Shown here: piece by piece, positions 13,786 through 26,137 of the stretch | Layout of the letters: the number at the start of each line of letters is the position of its first letter | Position numbering within the stretch: the first letter of the stretch is position 1 | Origin: Coptis chinensis | Taxonomy: Eukaryota; Streptophyta; Magnoliopsida; Ranunculales; Ranunculaceae | DNA length: 64,000 bases | NCBI GenBank assembly: GCA_015680905.1 | Contig: CM027380.1 | Location: forward strand, 52,593,001 to 52,657,000 | Direction of reading: 5' to 3' | Made by a program: the position numbers and the translations under genes | The notes under the pieces: generated by a model | What the model saw: the letters and a program-made list of their open reading frames with translations, nothing else | Databases searched by the model: none | Told to the model about the DNA's origin: nothing

Positions 13786-15360
13786 CATAGAAACACGTGT
13801 AATTAAGACATCTGTTAGGATATATATATGTATAATATGCACTTGTTTTCTACTTAAAATTTCAAAAATTCAAAAATATAAATAAAAAAAAGTATGCTAT
13901 ACACTTAGGAATATTGGTATTGTTTTCTTTTCTATGCTCTTAACAATTTAGAAGTCTCACATAGCTTTTGCATCGGAATAATTGTTAGAAACTTAGGTTA
14001 ATATGTAGGTAATAATCTTTGCATCTATCTATAAATTTATTACATGAGTATCTATGATTGTTAGCGATAAGTTCTGAAATCTAGGCTAGAGTACTTACTT
14101 ATTCTACAAATCCTGTGAGAATATAGCCTAAAAAGCCTATATATGAAGCGAAACATTTGAGAAATGACACAAGGGAGAAGTAAAATCGGATAGAGATATC
14201 ACACGTCCACTTGCTTGATCACTATGCCATATCTAGCGAGAATTTAGGCCCTTTTTGGATCGATATAGCGAGAAATTCAAACCTATGAATTATGTTCCGC
14301 TAAATAAGCCCCTCACGAGCCTTCCTTTAGCCTTCCATAAACCACAATTCCTTTACCCTGTTACAAAAAACAAAAACAAAAAAAAAAAAAATCAACCTAC
14401 CCAATTTAGAATAAGTCCGAGAATAGAATGATGAAGAAAGAAGAAGAGAAAAAAACTGTGTAAAAAAAAAAATTAGTTAGTTGCTTGAGGAATTAAAGAA
14501 AAGAAGTTTCCATCCAAAGAAAAAAAAAAAATAGAAATAAATAAAACTCCAAAAATAGAATAAAGGAGTCAAAAGCCAAAGAAAAAAGAAAAAAAAAAAA
14601 TATGGCTAAGGATGGAAACAAAGTATAGAAGCAAAAGAAAATAACAAGGTTTTCTCTAAGTTACATAATATGAAGACTCTATTATCTCGGACTTGTCCTT
14701 TTGAATATCCATTTCCTTCCTTCTTAAACCATCTCCTAATCCCATGACACCTAATAAAGACCTCTAGCTCGATTAGGAATAGGTTAGTGTGATAGTAAAG
14801 TGGCAGATGTGTTTGATCGACTCGGCTTCCTTGTTGTCATTGAGATTGTAAGGTAAAGTGTGCCCACCGCACCTTTGGAGCAATGAAAACTTGAGTGGAA
14901 AAATCAGAGTGGTTTTGTCTTGACATTTATGTGAGGACCTACTTAAGGGCGCTTAATCCGAGTTTTCAGAAACGGACACTGCTATTACATTTCATAGTAT
15001 TACTCATTGTTATATGTTTATTTTAGATGATTGATTATTATGCATATATTAGCTTAGGGTTACATTTGGGTTATTCTTATGTATTTGCTAGTGAGATGTA
15101 TAGATAGTTGAGACATGAATGAGAAAACAATAGTTTTATTTCTTAGTCGTTGTAGTATAGATGAAGTTTGTGAGTACCTTCACTGGAAAACTCTCACGAG
15201 GCTATAACTTCGTCCACTAGGGAATTCCTAGTGGTTTAAGGCCTTGTTGCATATGGTCAATGCAATCGCACTCAGTGAAAGCGAGAATAGTTAGAACTCC
15301 ATTTTTTTTGGTCACTTATTCTAATTTCTCATCTTTGCTTGAGGACAAGCAAAATCTTGT

Positions 15361-15373
15361 TTTGGGGGTGGTT
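15361..15373 (+). other. Polypurine tract next to the 3' LTR (nested element)
   Basis: TTTGGGGGTGGTT directly precedes the TGATAAG start of the 3' LTR, where plus-strand priming is expected. Confidence 0.6.
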
Positions 15374-16729
15374 TGATAAGAGCCCAAAACTGTAGTTTTA
15401 ACCCCTTAATAATCATCTTGTTAGACCAATTATGTGAATAATAAGTAAGAGTTAATACTGATTACGTGTTTTATGCATTTCAGGGCTTCAAAGTCCATTA
15501 TATGAATGTATTGCCACTTTAGCGAGATAAAGGAGCAAACAGTCGGTGAGAACTTCGAATGCCATATCTTTGGACTCAGACACCGAATTGGGCCTACCTT
15601 ATGTCAAAACGACCAGCTCGGAAAGAGCTTTCCAATGGTCCAAGCCTTGACCCAATCAGAGGAGCAGAAGTGGACGAAAAGTCTGTGGAAGCCAACTGCA
15701 GCTGAAGAGGCCTTTTGGACCCGAAAGTATTATGTTTTGGGCGATTTCTCGGCCCAAAACATGGCTCCAAGCCCATGCACGATTTTTGGATCTGGATGTA
15801 TAAAACAAAAGCTTCACTCTTTGTTAATGGTAGCTAGTTAGACCTAAATTAATATATAGAATTCTAGATCTAGTTTTATTAATAGATTAAGTTTTAGTTC
15901 CATTTCAATTCTGTTTTTAGATTAAATCTTTGAATGATTGTTCTTGATTGATTAGATTAATAAAATAGTTAGTTGTCAATTTGAATTTTGTCATTTCCAT
16001 TCTAGATCTAAATTAAATTCTTGTTATCATTCCATTCGGTCATTAAATTAGATTCATTATTGTTTAATTAAGTAAAATTCAATTTCTTACATTATGTTTA
16101 GTTTAGATTTAATGGGAAATGTTAGGTTGATGACTCAAGGCTAAAACCTCCATTAGAGGGGTTGATGAAGCCTTGATGAAAACTTAGTGGTTAGTATAGA
16201 ATTGGTTGTAGAATCTATTCCACTCTAGAAGGTCGTGTTTAGCCATGAGAATGGGTGGGCGACCTCACATGCTAGTTAGTATCCGGTAGAAATGCCATGA
16301 ACACTAGGGATTAGAACTTCGAAATTCTCGCCCGTAGAAGCGTGAGAATTGAGATACAACCTTCTACGCTAGGTTGTTAAGTTGGATTCGAGGTGAATTC
16401 AATTCCCCTCTATTTCTTTATCTGAATTCAAACTATCGTATTTCCATAGCATTAAGTAGCTTAAATTAAAATAATCAATTTCATATTGCATCGTAGTATA
16501 ATCCCCCCCAAATGTAAATCTCTCATTAGATTTAAGACTGATTACTTAGACTTAGAAAACAATCCGTGCTAGGGAACTAGGAGTGGAACGAACTTCCTAC
16601 TCCACTTAGTGCAATCGCATCGAGAGTAGAAAACTTTTGATAAACGCTCTAGCAAATAGCAGTTTAGTTTACTTACGTTGTGAATTCATCGTTCATTTCG
16701 TAGGTAAACTATACATTTTACGTTTATCA
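15374..16729 (+). repeat. 3' LTR of the nested element
   Basis: Begins TGATAAGAG after the polypurine tract and ends TTTATCA. It matches 2043-3384 throughout, with a run of about 200 identical bases at 15962-16157. Confidence 0.88.
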
Positions 16730-16866
16730 GAGGCATTCAGGTACTCCTTTTTCCACTCCTCGCCTCTTCTGTCAGAGGAGTTTTAATTCTAGTATAATTA
16801 GGCTTGTTTTTCGTAGACATAAATACCACACGCCTATCTAGAATTTCACACACTACACCTGCATCA

Positions 16867-19800
16867 ATGGCTAAAGAACAAGAAACTCCTCTCTCTGATT
16901 TTTATAAAGCCCTAAACGATGGCCCTAAGTTGTGCATCGTTCTTGCAGACCTAGTGGGGGATTTTCGAATTCCCCCTAATATATTTAACTTGATACCAGT
17001 TTTTCATGGTTTAGACCACGAGAAACCTTACCAGCATATGCGTAGGATAGACCAAGTTCTCACTACATTCCATCATCCTAGCGTAAGTCTGTATCAAGTT
17101 AAACTTAGGGTGTTTCCATTAACCCTAGCCGACAAGGCGGCGTCTTGGTTAACTACCCAAACGCCAAACTCTATGGACTCATGGGCTAATCTTGTTCAAT
17201 TGTTCATGGAACAGTTTTACTGACCACTGAAGACAGATGAAATGCTTCAAAAGATTCATTTCTTCCACCAGAATCCTCATGAATCCTTTTCAGAGGCCTA
17301 GAATCGTTTCACTGATCTTCTCATTGAATGCTCGCATCATAATCTTGCGAAGGACACGCTTGTTCTTGCCTTCTTTAAGGGGCTTTTACATCATCATAAG
17401 GAGGTTCTAGATATCATGACTGGGGGTAGTTTTCTTAGTAAAGGAGCCTCAGAGGTTTATAAATTCTTAGAGGATCAATCTAAGATGAACAACAATTGGG
17501 GAGATAACGAATCTTCCCGCTCCACTTCTTCTTCTTTTGAGGTTAAACCTGATTCTGAGCTTAAAACTCTTATTGATGCCCATACTAAAAAGGTAGATGC
17601 CATCTATATTAAATAACAACCCACTCCTATCATGAACATTAAATCTACTCGTTGTAATGTTTGTTTTAGTCTTGAGCATTCCGACTTCTATTGTCCTCTT
17701 GTCTATGCACAACCACCACCACAACCATCAAACTTCCACCAATTAACTCAACCTCAAGGACAAGGAAACTTAGGTGACCAAAATAGAGGTTTAGTGCACA
17801 TGACCCAGAACTATCAACATCAAGACATGAACGCTCAACAAGCCTTAATGCTAGTTCAACCATCTACAGACAAATTAGTAGTGACCTTGTTGGAAAAACA
17901 AAATCAAATTATGCAACAAAACTCAAACTTGATGAAAGATCAGCATGATCAAAACTCTAATATGATGAAACAAACGATGCAAATGATGCAGTCTTTGTGC
18001 CAAAAGGTTATTGACATGTCTCATAACCAAAATAATAACCAAATAGGCGTGTTTCCAGGTCAAGCAGTGCCTACTCCTAAGTCAACAAACACCGCCTTCG
18101 AAATAAACAGTATTCACTCTAATGGTAATATAAACCAAGGGGACCTACAGGCAATCATTACCCTTCGTTCTGGGAGAGTAGTTGATAACAAAGTAACTAT
18201 GCCTGAAGACCACCTGCAAACATAAGCTGAAATTGAAACCATACCAAATACTGTAATAAAAACTGAAGACCCTACAACTGTAGAAGTACCAGTTAAACCA
18301 CAACCAAAAGGGAAAACATTACAAGACCCAATAATAGAAAGTGATGATCCTACACCTGTAGAGGTTTCAATATGGACACCTAGATGGAAAATGGATAGAG
18401 ATAAAGCAAAGACTAATAATATTGCTAAATATAGAGATAAACCACCATATCCCCAGAGACTAGTTATGTCTAAAAAGGACAAAATTTTTGATGAGATTAG
18501 GGAAGTGTTTAAAAATTTGACTATAAACCTACCTTTTCTAGATGCTATAAAAAGTTTACCTAGACACACTAAGTTTCTAAAAGAATTGTGCACCAATAAG
18601 AGGAAAACCAACATACCCAATGAAGCTTTCTTAACTGAACAATATCCTTCTTTATCTGAACATAACGGAATTGTTAAGTACAAGGACCCTAGTCGTCCTA
18701 CTGTACAATGCACCTTAGGTGATACCTTCATAACAACTGCTTTATTAGACCTGGGAGCGAGTGTTAACTTACTCCCTTTTTATTTATATAAACAACTAGG
18801 TCTAACAAAACTTCAACCAACAAAAATGACTTTGCAGTTAGCCGATCGTTCTATTAAGTATCCCAAGGGTGTAGTTGAAAACATTCTCGTTAAAGTGCAG
18901 GATTTTTACTATCCAACTGACTTTGTTATTCTTGACACATAAGTTGCTCATGATTCTATTCCCATCATCTTAGGGCATCCTTTCTTGGCAACTGCCACTG
19001 CCCAAATCAATTGCCGGGATGGCTCAATGACTCTTTCTTTTGGAAATCTTTCTGTGGAAGTTAACATGTTTAGACAAAAGCAGAGACAACTATGTTTTCC
19101 TGTAGAAGGTGAAGTTAAGTCTATTGAGAGTTTTGTATATCACATTAGTGCTTCCGACAATCTCGTCCCCTCACTAGTAGATACCCCTCTTATGGAAGAA
19201 GACAAAGATCACAATTTTGACTCCTTGAACAAAACAGAATTAGAGACAGAATTTTTCACCCTACCTTCTGACCCTATGAGAGATGGAGTAAACCTCACAA
19301 TAGACGAGATAAATGAATTCCTCAAAGATGGAGATGAATACCATAATTATATGGATGCGAACAATCTAGATGAGGAATTTGATAAGTTTCTAAGAGCCTG
19401 TGATGATCCACTCTCTCAAGCACTGCCTAGAGCACCACCCTACCACCAACTACCTGAGCTAATCCCTTACAGAATCCAATCACTCTTCCCACCCTTTTCT
19501 TCTAACACTTATCCACATTCCAAGTATCTTCCACAACCATCCATTTTTTCACACTCATTCACTTGGCCACCTCTTCGTTGGAGGAAAAAGAAGGTGCATG
19601 CTCGGTTACGTTCTAGATCTATCAGACTTTGCTTTCATTTCACTAAGTTGCGTCGTCAAAAATCTTGGTGCTTGTTTCTGTTTGGGGGTGCATTCCACGG
19701 TAATTATTTATGGAATGATCCACAACTATTTCGGTTATTGATATATGGTAAACTACATGTTCATTATATACATGTGTTAGATAAAGTCTTGAGTATCTGA
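16867..19800 (+). pseudogene. gag-protease region of the outer Athila-like element (fossil)
   Basis: Starts MAKEQETPLSDFYKALNDG. Capsid-like features include IFNLIPVFHGLDHEKPYQHM and FPLTLADKAASWL. A long Gln/Asn/Met-rich linker spans about 17700-18100. A retropepsin active-site motif LLDLGASVNLLPF lies near 18745, followed by KMTLQLADRSIKYPKGVVE, the conserved Athila protease tail. Past 19400 similarity fades and no polymerase domain follows. It is better preserved than its counterpart in the nested element, with only a few breaks. Confidence 0.8.
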
Positions 19801-22800
19801 CTATAAAAGACTCATTTTATTCTTCGGTGTACTTCCTTTCACTTCCATATATTGATAAGTGCACCATTCAGGTAACCGGGCCCTCCCTAGGGAGTGTGTG
19901 TCTGTAAGTACCGGATCCTAAGTCCACGGTTAACATAATTCATGTCTTCCACTCTTGCATATTTTCTCAGTTTTTGAGTAATGTTTCTCTATGGTGTGAA
20001 TTATGCATGTATTGCATTATTGTTTTTATTAGCTCGGATGTTAATTTTGAATTTCGTAGTTAAATTTGAATTTGGTTGTTAAATGTTGTTTGAATTTCAA
20101 TTTTAATATAATATGGTTCTTTTCAAATTGTACATTGTTTTTATTGTTAATCCCACCTTCCCGAATTGTTTGGGGGTGGTATTATTTACTCTAACATGAT
20201 TTGTTATATGATCCTCCATTTTAGAAGTTGTTTTGGAGTGATGGTTGAGAATATTGCCGATATGGGCATGCCTAGGATTAGATGTGGTGGTAGGATGAAA
20301 TCTATAAGAGTTTAGAAGTTACTATTCTAAATTCAGTCTAAGAGATATTAGGTTTGTATTAGAATCAAGAATATGGGTAGTTTCTGTTTCCGATTTTGAA
20401 AATTTCTGTTTCCGGCAATTGCTTTAAAACGTTTTGGAAACTTCCCAATTCGTTTTGGAAACTCAAACCTATATAAACTTCATTCATTCTCCACACAAAA
20501 CTCACATCTCTCACATTCGTCTCTCACCTTTCACTCCCAAATTTTCTTTCTTTTTCCTTCTCACTTCCGCATTTCAGCACCTTGGAGTGCAGCGCCTGAT
20601 GGAGTGCCACTGCTTCTAGCCCTAAGGCACTGTCTGTCAAAATTTAACCTGAGCGCGACCCGCGCCCATCGAGCAAAAGTGAGCACGACTGTCTTTGGCG
20701 AGCTTGGAACTCAAAAATTTTTTTCTGGCGCGACCAGCGCCTACCAAGACAAAAGTGGCCTGGCGCCACAAAAAGTGCCTGGAACTAGAAATTCACCCAG
20801 GCACACCCCGCACCCTACCCAGGCATAGGTTGAGCGCACCCCGCGCCCTGATCCCCGTGGGCACAAAAAATTCCAAATTTTTGTGGGTTGTTCTAGGATC
20901 GTTGCAGCTGTTCTAGAGAGTAGTTTTGTGATGACTTCTCCTATAGTGATGCCGGAGTAGTCTTCCGAACACTTGTTGGGAAGCGAGACTTATGGACATT
21001 GGTTCCGCGAAAGGATCTTGCAGTTAGGATGCGAAGGAACTCATCTCTTTGGAGAGGCAGGATGCGAAGGAACCTCATTTCTTTATAGAAGAGGTTGACA
21101 ACGCTTAAACACTGGAGTTAAGGTTAGTTTTATTTTTTAGTTAGTGTCTGCTTATGTCCCAAGTAATTTGATTCTTGTTAACCCCATAACGGGTGGAACT
21201 CATATCGAGTTGCGTCAGTTTTATTTGTTATATTAGTATGTTATAACCTTGTTTTGCAGATGTTCCAGAATTTTACGCGTTTCAATGGTATTTCTCTACC
21301 CTATATATTTAAATACTTTGAGGACAAAGCATGCTTCTTGTTTGGGGGACATAGAAACACGTGTAATTAAGACATCTGTTAGGATATAGATATGTATAAT
21401 ATGCACTTGTTGTCTAGTTAAAAATTCAAAAATTTCAAAAATATAAATAGATAAAAGTTATGCTATACACTTAGGAATATTGGTATTGTTTTCTTTTTCT
21501 ATGCTCCAAATAATCTAGAAGTCTCACGTAGCTTTTGCATTAGAATAATTTGTAGAAACTTAGGTTAATATGTAGGTAATAATCTTTGCATCTATCTATA
21601 AATATATTACATGAGTATCTTTGATTGTTTGGTAGTAAGTTTCTGAAACCTAGGCTAGAGTACTTATTCTACAAATCCTGTGAGAATATAGCCTAAAGCC
21701 TTATATGAGTGAAACATTTGAGAAATGACACAAGGGAGAAGTAAAATCCGGATAGAGAAATTACACAACCACTTTCTTGATAACTATACCATATCCTAAG
21801 CAAGAATTTAGGCCCTCTTTGGATCGATATAGCCAAAAATTCAAACCTATAAATTATTTTCCGCTAGTCGCCCCTCTGAGCCTTTCTTTAGCCTTTCATA
21901 AACCGCAAATCCTTTACTCTGTTACAAAACAAAACAAAATAAAAAAAATCAACCTACCCATTCTTTGAATGAGTGTGAGAATAGAGATGAAGAATAGAAA
22001 AGAGAAAGACCTTTGAAATCAAGAATTTGTTAGTCACTTCAAATAAGAAAAGAAAGTTTCCATCCAAATAAAAAAAAATATAAAATAAAATAAATAGTTA
22101 GAACTCCAAAAATATAATCAAAGGAGTCAAAAGCCAAAGAAAAAGGAAAATATGGCTAAGGATGGAACAAAGTGTAGAAGCAAAAGTAAAGAACAAGTTT
22201 TCTCTAGTTACATAATATGAAGACTCTATTATCTCAGACTTGTTCTTTTAGAATATCCATTTCCTTCTTTCTTAAACCATCTCCTAATCCCCGCAACACC
22301 AAATAAAGACCTCTAGCTCAATTAGGAATACATTAGCGTGATATTAAGTGGCAGATGTGTTTGATCGACTCCAGCTTTCTTGTGTGTCATTGAGATTGTA
22401 AGGTAAAGTGTGCCCACCGCACACTGGAGTAGCGAAACTTGAGCGGAAAAATCAGAGTAGTTTTTGTCTTGACATTTATGTGAGGACCTACTTAAGGACG
22501 CTATTCCGAGTTTTCAGAAATGGACCTGCTAGTGCTTTTCATAGTATTACTCATTGTATATATGTTTATTTTTAGATGATTGATTATTATGCATATATTA
22601 GCTTAGGTTTCAACTTGATTATTCAGTATCTATTGCTAGTGAGAAATATAGATAATTGGGAGCATAAATAAGGAAACAATAGTTTTATTTCTTAGTAATT
22701 GTAGTATAGATGAAGTTTGTGAGTAACTTCACTGGAAAACTCTCACGAGGCTATAACTCGTCCACTAGGGAATTCCTAGTGGTTTAAGGCTTTGTTGCAT

Positions 22801-22902
22801 ATGGTCAATGCAATCGCACTCGGCGAAACGAGATTAGTTAGAACTCCATTTTTGGTCACTTATGCTAATTTCTCATATTTGCTTGAGGACAAGCAAAATG
22901 CT
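19801..22902 (+). other. 3' noncoding region of the outer element
   Basis: Parallels 9598-15360 of the nested element but is shorter, with the interior of the post-pol ORF area missing around 20940-21100. It holds A-rich stretches at 21920-22160 and a second polypurine-like motif at about 21341. I see no other gene. Confidence 0.6.
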
Positions 22903-22916
22903 GTTTGGGGGTGGTT
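22903..22916 (+). other. Polypurine tract (outer element)
   Basis: GTTTGGGGGTGGTT abuts the TGATAAG start of the 3' LTR, the same arrangement as in the nested element. Confidence 0.6.
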
Positions 22917-24113
22917 TGATAAGAGACCAAAACTGTAATTTTAACCCCTTAACAATAATACTTTTAGACCAATTATGTGAGTAATAAATAAGAGTTAATG
23001 CTGATTACGTGCTTTTATGTATTTCAGGCATTGAAGTCTATTTTGTGTAGAAATGTGCCACTTTGGCGATATAAAGGAGCAAGGGTTGGTTGCTAAGAAG
23101 TTTTGTAAATAAAGGCCAAGATTCAAGGAGAAAAAGCTTTTGTAAATCCCGGTTAGAAGCTGAGAAGTCAGAGTCAATTCGGGCAGAAACAACACACAAA
23201 AGTCAGCAGAATTTCCGAAGACTGTATCTTTGGACTCAAGCCTCGGAATTGGGTCTACCTTATGTCAAAACGATCGGAGCGGAAAGAGATTTCCAATGGT
23301 TTAAGCCTTGACCCAATCAGAAGAGTAAAAGTAGACGAAAAGCTTGATAAAGTCAGATCCAGCTGAAAAGGGCCCTGTGGACTGAAGAGATTGGGTTTTG
23401 GGCTCGATTTTCCGGCTCAAAACATGGCTCCTCAGCCCATGCACGAAAAAGTGGATATGGTCTCCTCCATTTGTATGGAGAAGACTTAGCTCTTAAGCAT
23501 ATCTAGATCTAGATTAGAAAATTAGGTTAGACTCCATTAATTAGTTCCAATAACTTGTTTTAGATCTAGTTTTTACATTCAATGAATTAGTTTTAGAACA
23601 AAGTAGATTATTATTTAGAATCACTATTAGTTTTATAATAAAGTATTAGTTTTCATTTCAATTTAGTTATTGATTAAATTCTTATTTAGTTTTAGTTGTT
23701 TTAAATTCATAAATTAGGTTGTCTTCATTTTGATTCTTAGACTATTGTTAAAATTAGATTTATAAAGTTTAAATTAATTATTAAATTATGACTTGTTATT
23801 ATTGTTCTTGTGTTGGGAATGATAGTATAAAGATATTAGGCTAAAACCTCCATTAGAGGAGGTTAAGAAAGTAATGTGAGGATGATTGCTTGTTAGAATA
23901 GTTGTTATTTAGAATAGAAATTTCACATCTCATTACTCTCACCATTGTTCCTTGTGTTTGTTCAATTGAATTTGTTTAAGTCTTGAGAGTTAAGAGTGGA
24001 ACGATTCCGTACTTGATATATTGCATGAATATATATGTAAGAGTAGAAAATAAAATATTGATAACTGTAAGAATTAAGTTAGAGTAATCTAGTTTAGTTT
24101 TTACGGGTTATCA
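22917..24113 (+). repeat. 3' LTR of the outer Athila-like element
   Basis: 1197 bp, TGATAAGAGACC...GGGTTATCA. From 23090 on it aligns with positions 1-1023. The target duplication cannot be tested because the left end is outside the window. Confidence 0.87.
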
Positions 24114-24660
24114 TGTACCCATAAACCGGGGTACTCTAGATTTTGTCTACTTTTATATTATTAGCAAACTAATAATATATGCATGTTTAGTAATCATTTT
24201 TGTTCGTTCTTTCTCAGTTCATATTTTTATGCATCCTTCTTGTCATATTAGTTGATTTTACTTATCCTTAAATAATTTCATTAATTTTGTCTCAGTTCAT
24301 AATTTTATTCATGATTGTTGTCATATTAGTTGATTACGTGTACAATGGTTGGTTTGGTCTTGTAAATACATATGAAGGTTGTTTGTCATTGTTAATCTGT
24401 TTCTATATCAGCTGACATAAACATCCTGGATAAGGTTGGCCACGATCTCTTTGTGCCATTTGTTTAATAAAGTCTGTTTTTTTTTTCCTTCAGTTTTTCC
24501 ACTACTACTTTCCTCTACCCACAACACCAACGTACCACTTCTGGTTGTTTGCTCTTCCGCTCTCAGGTGTTAATTTCAATAATTGATTTCGATATTAGTG
24601 AGTTAGATTTATTTATTTAATTTTACTAGGGTTTGATTTTTTTGTAAGTCAGAAAAGGAT
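24114..24660. other. Unassigned flank and probable 5' leader of the GRF gene
   Basis: AT-rich sequence without a recognisable gene. From about 24490 a pyrimidine-rich leader ending CTCTCAG before GTGTTAAT looks like an untranslated exon with a splice donor for the gene that follows. Confidence 0.3.
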
Positions 24661-25410
24661 GGCCGAACATAATCCCCCCCCTAATTTTTAAGATGTTATT
24701 GTCGTCTTGACACGTCATGTTTACACGTATCAAGAAGCAACGACAATCCAGGTCGGTAGTACTACAACTGCCCCAATTGGGTGAGCCTTTTTGTTTGTTG
24801 TTACTAATTTGAGTTATTGAAGAATTATATATTGGATTCTAACTGGTGATTTTAACATGTAATTTGGGTTATTTTAGAAGCCTGGGACACTTAAATCGTC
24901 AAATAAATCCCAAAAATCAAGTTGTGATTTTTTCCTATGGGCCGATGAAGCTGTGTTATGTCTGTGTGGAGGTGGTCTTTGTAAGGTATTTGGTATGACT
25001 GGGAATGGAAAAAACAAAAAACGGCGATATTGTATTTGCCCGAGATTAGTTGTGTATGAAAGAATTGTAAGGAATAAATTGTGTATCATTTATTTTTATT
25101 TCTTATTAAACATGTTTATCTAATTGGGTTTTAAACTTCCAACATTTAACTACAGGATCAATCAAAATGTTGTGGGTTTGTCTATTGGGTTGATAGTAGA
25201 ACACCAATCTCAGAACAAGGTTCTAGTTCTACTTCTGAAAGACGTGAATAAGGGTTCAGTTCTACATCTGAAAGGCGTCTACGTATTCGAGAAGCGATCG
25301 ATTGTACGATACAGAACACCTTGGCTGCTGAACTTTGTGTTGCACGAGAAAGTGCTAGTGCATGCCGCGACCTATTACTGCAACTTCATGATTTAGAATT
25401 GGACAAGTAA
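24661..25410 (+). pseudogene. GRF-type zinc-finger, coiled-coil protein gene, decayed
   Basis: The chosen start ATG at 24661 opens MAEHNPPPNF and then meets an in-frame TAA right after a C-run. A later exon (about 24880-25060) carries CDFFLWADEAVLCLCGGGLC and then KKRRYCICPR. A third exon after ACAG at about 25155 carries DQSKCCGFVYWVD, then a Ser/Glu-rich stretch with one more in-frame stop, and a C-terminal helix (ERRLRIREAIDCTIQNTLAA...LHDLELDK) ending at a TAA at 25408. CxCG...RRYxxCPR...CGFxxWxD is the GRF zinc-ribbon signature, known from plant proteins of mostly unknown role and from nucleic-acid enzymes. The small size and C-terminal coiled coil fit the short plant GRF proteins. Exon edges have GT/AG, but the phase between exons 1 and 2 is not clean. 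Probably a pseudogene. Miscalled bases are possible. Confidence 0.5.
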
Positions 25411-25860
25411 TTAACTATTTGTTGCTTAATGTAATTAACTATACATATTTGGTAAAATGTTTGTCATTGGATGACAATGACTTGTTAGAATTGTGTGTCT
25501 TCGGATTACTGAATTGTTGGAATTATTTGTCTTTGGAATGCCATGACTTGTTGGATTTATGTCTTTGAATTACCATGTCTCTGGATTTGTATGATAGGAA
25601 GCCTAGTTTAGAGGCGGCTACCCAAGTAGATACATTGATCTTTCTCATATGTTGCAGATAACGAATGACACGTCTGTATGATACATTGTATGTATCATCC
25701 TTACTTCGGCAGACCAAAGTGCTTGACCCCATCAAGTTTGACATGTTAAGCTAGTATCAAGTTTGATGGGGGTTAAATATCAAACTAGTTACTAGCTTAA
25801 TATCAAGTTTTGAGTATTTAGTTCATGTTTGACATTGTCAAATACCTGTTAAATATTTGA
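25411..25860. other. Probable 3' flank of the GRF gene, no other gene seen
   Basis: AT-rich. It contains loose repeats of CTTGTTGGATT/TTTGTCTTTGGA and of TATCAAGTTTGA. Nothing coding is recognised. Confidence 0.3.
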
Positions 25861-25861
25861 T

Positions 25862-25916
25862 ATATCTCGATTTTTGGGGACACGATATATTGCTCAAATT
25901 TGATATTTTGGTCCTT
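25862..25916 (-). repeat. Fragment of the GGACCAAAATATC-ended MITE
   Basis: Read on the minus strand from 25916 it gives GGACCAAAATATCAAATTTG followed by AGCAATATATCGTG. This matches the left end of the MITE at 27501 over about 55 bp with roughly 85% identity. The rest of the element is absent. Confidence 0.5.
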
Positions 25917-26137
25917 GCCCCAAACTCCAAAGTTCCAAACAAAGGCAGCATAAACTAAATTTAATATTCAGTATAGTACAACATCTTATTTTATTCAAAA
26001 AAATAAATAGACCAATTTGACATCTATTTAGAGGTTAATTAGATTTAGAAGTCTAGTTTCATTCCTTATTAATCAAGTATGGCTTGGATATCTATATATA
26101 TAAAGAGGTCATTGTAGTTTATTTCATTCAACACAAG

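Larger units (their letters stand above)
9891..15373 (+). other. Long 3' region of the nested element with a post-pol ORF area
   Basis: Most of this 5.5 kb is noncoding. Parts of it match the outer element at 19800-22916, including the CTTCCTTTCACTTCCA block and the GGGCCCTCCCTA block. An ORF-like area about 12620-13590 holds an open 123-codon stretch at 13218-13589 (RHKYLLMPVLVCRIIAACLP). It occupies the post-pol position where Athila elements carry an extra ORF. The outer element keeps only the ends of this area. Several A-rich runs lie at 14360-14610. Confidence 0.55.
2043..16729 (+). mobile_element. Nested Athila-like Ty3/gypsy element with complete architecture
   Basis: This 14.7-kb element is bounded by LTRs 2043-3384 and 15374-16729. 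Both start TGATAAGAG and end TTTATCA. The flanks share GAGG (caaggagg before, gaggcatt after), consistent with a 4-5 bp target duplication in the outer element's leader. Parts in order are: leader 3385-4073; gag about 4074-5500, ending in a Q/N/G-rich tail; protease about 6050-6330; RT and RNase H about 6600-8280, with FMDDFSIYG near 7430; integrase about 8280-9450, with [12 protein letters not shown] near 8700; and a very long 3' region to 15373 with a post-pol ORF area. The order and the protease and integrase motifs fit Athila-type Ty3/gypsy. Coding parts are broken by many interruptions. The two LTRs share identical runs of about 200 bp in AT-rich stretches, so insertion looks recent. Part of the disruption may be consensus error (see findings). 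Confidence 0.85.
1..24113 (+). mobile_element. Outer Athila-like Ty3/gypsy element, gag-protease only, interrupted by a younger element
   Basis: Both ends are visible as related LTRs: 1-1023 (its start lies left of the window) and 22917-24113 (begins TGATAAG, ends GGGTTATCA). After the 5' LTR come a tRNA-Asp-like primer site and a leader, which is interrupted at 2042/16730 by another complete LTR element. Coding parts follow: gag about 16867-18400 and a retropepsin region about 18700-19100 (motif LLDLGASVNLLP). After these comes a stretch of low similarity to about 19800 and then a long noncoding 3' region ending in a polypurine tract. I find no RT, RNase H or integrase between protease and 3' region, although the nested relative has them. 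It therefore looks like a non-autonomous deletion derivative. It is broken, with a few breaks in gag-protease. By eye its LTRs are mid-90s percent identical, so it is older than the element inside it. The family call rests on the Athila-type protease and on similarity to the nested element's pol. Confidence 0.8.

Noticed and set aside
14350-14620. A-rich runs that could mark a retroposed poly-A tail
   Set aside because: They lie in the 3' region shared with the outer element (21920-22160), so they are internal to the LTR element family.
18114-18731. 205-codon minus-strand open frame
   Set aside because: It lies opposite the outer element's gag-protease, which has clear family motifs on the plus strand. 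The minus frame shows none.
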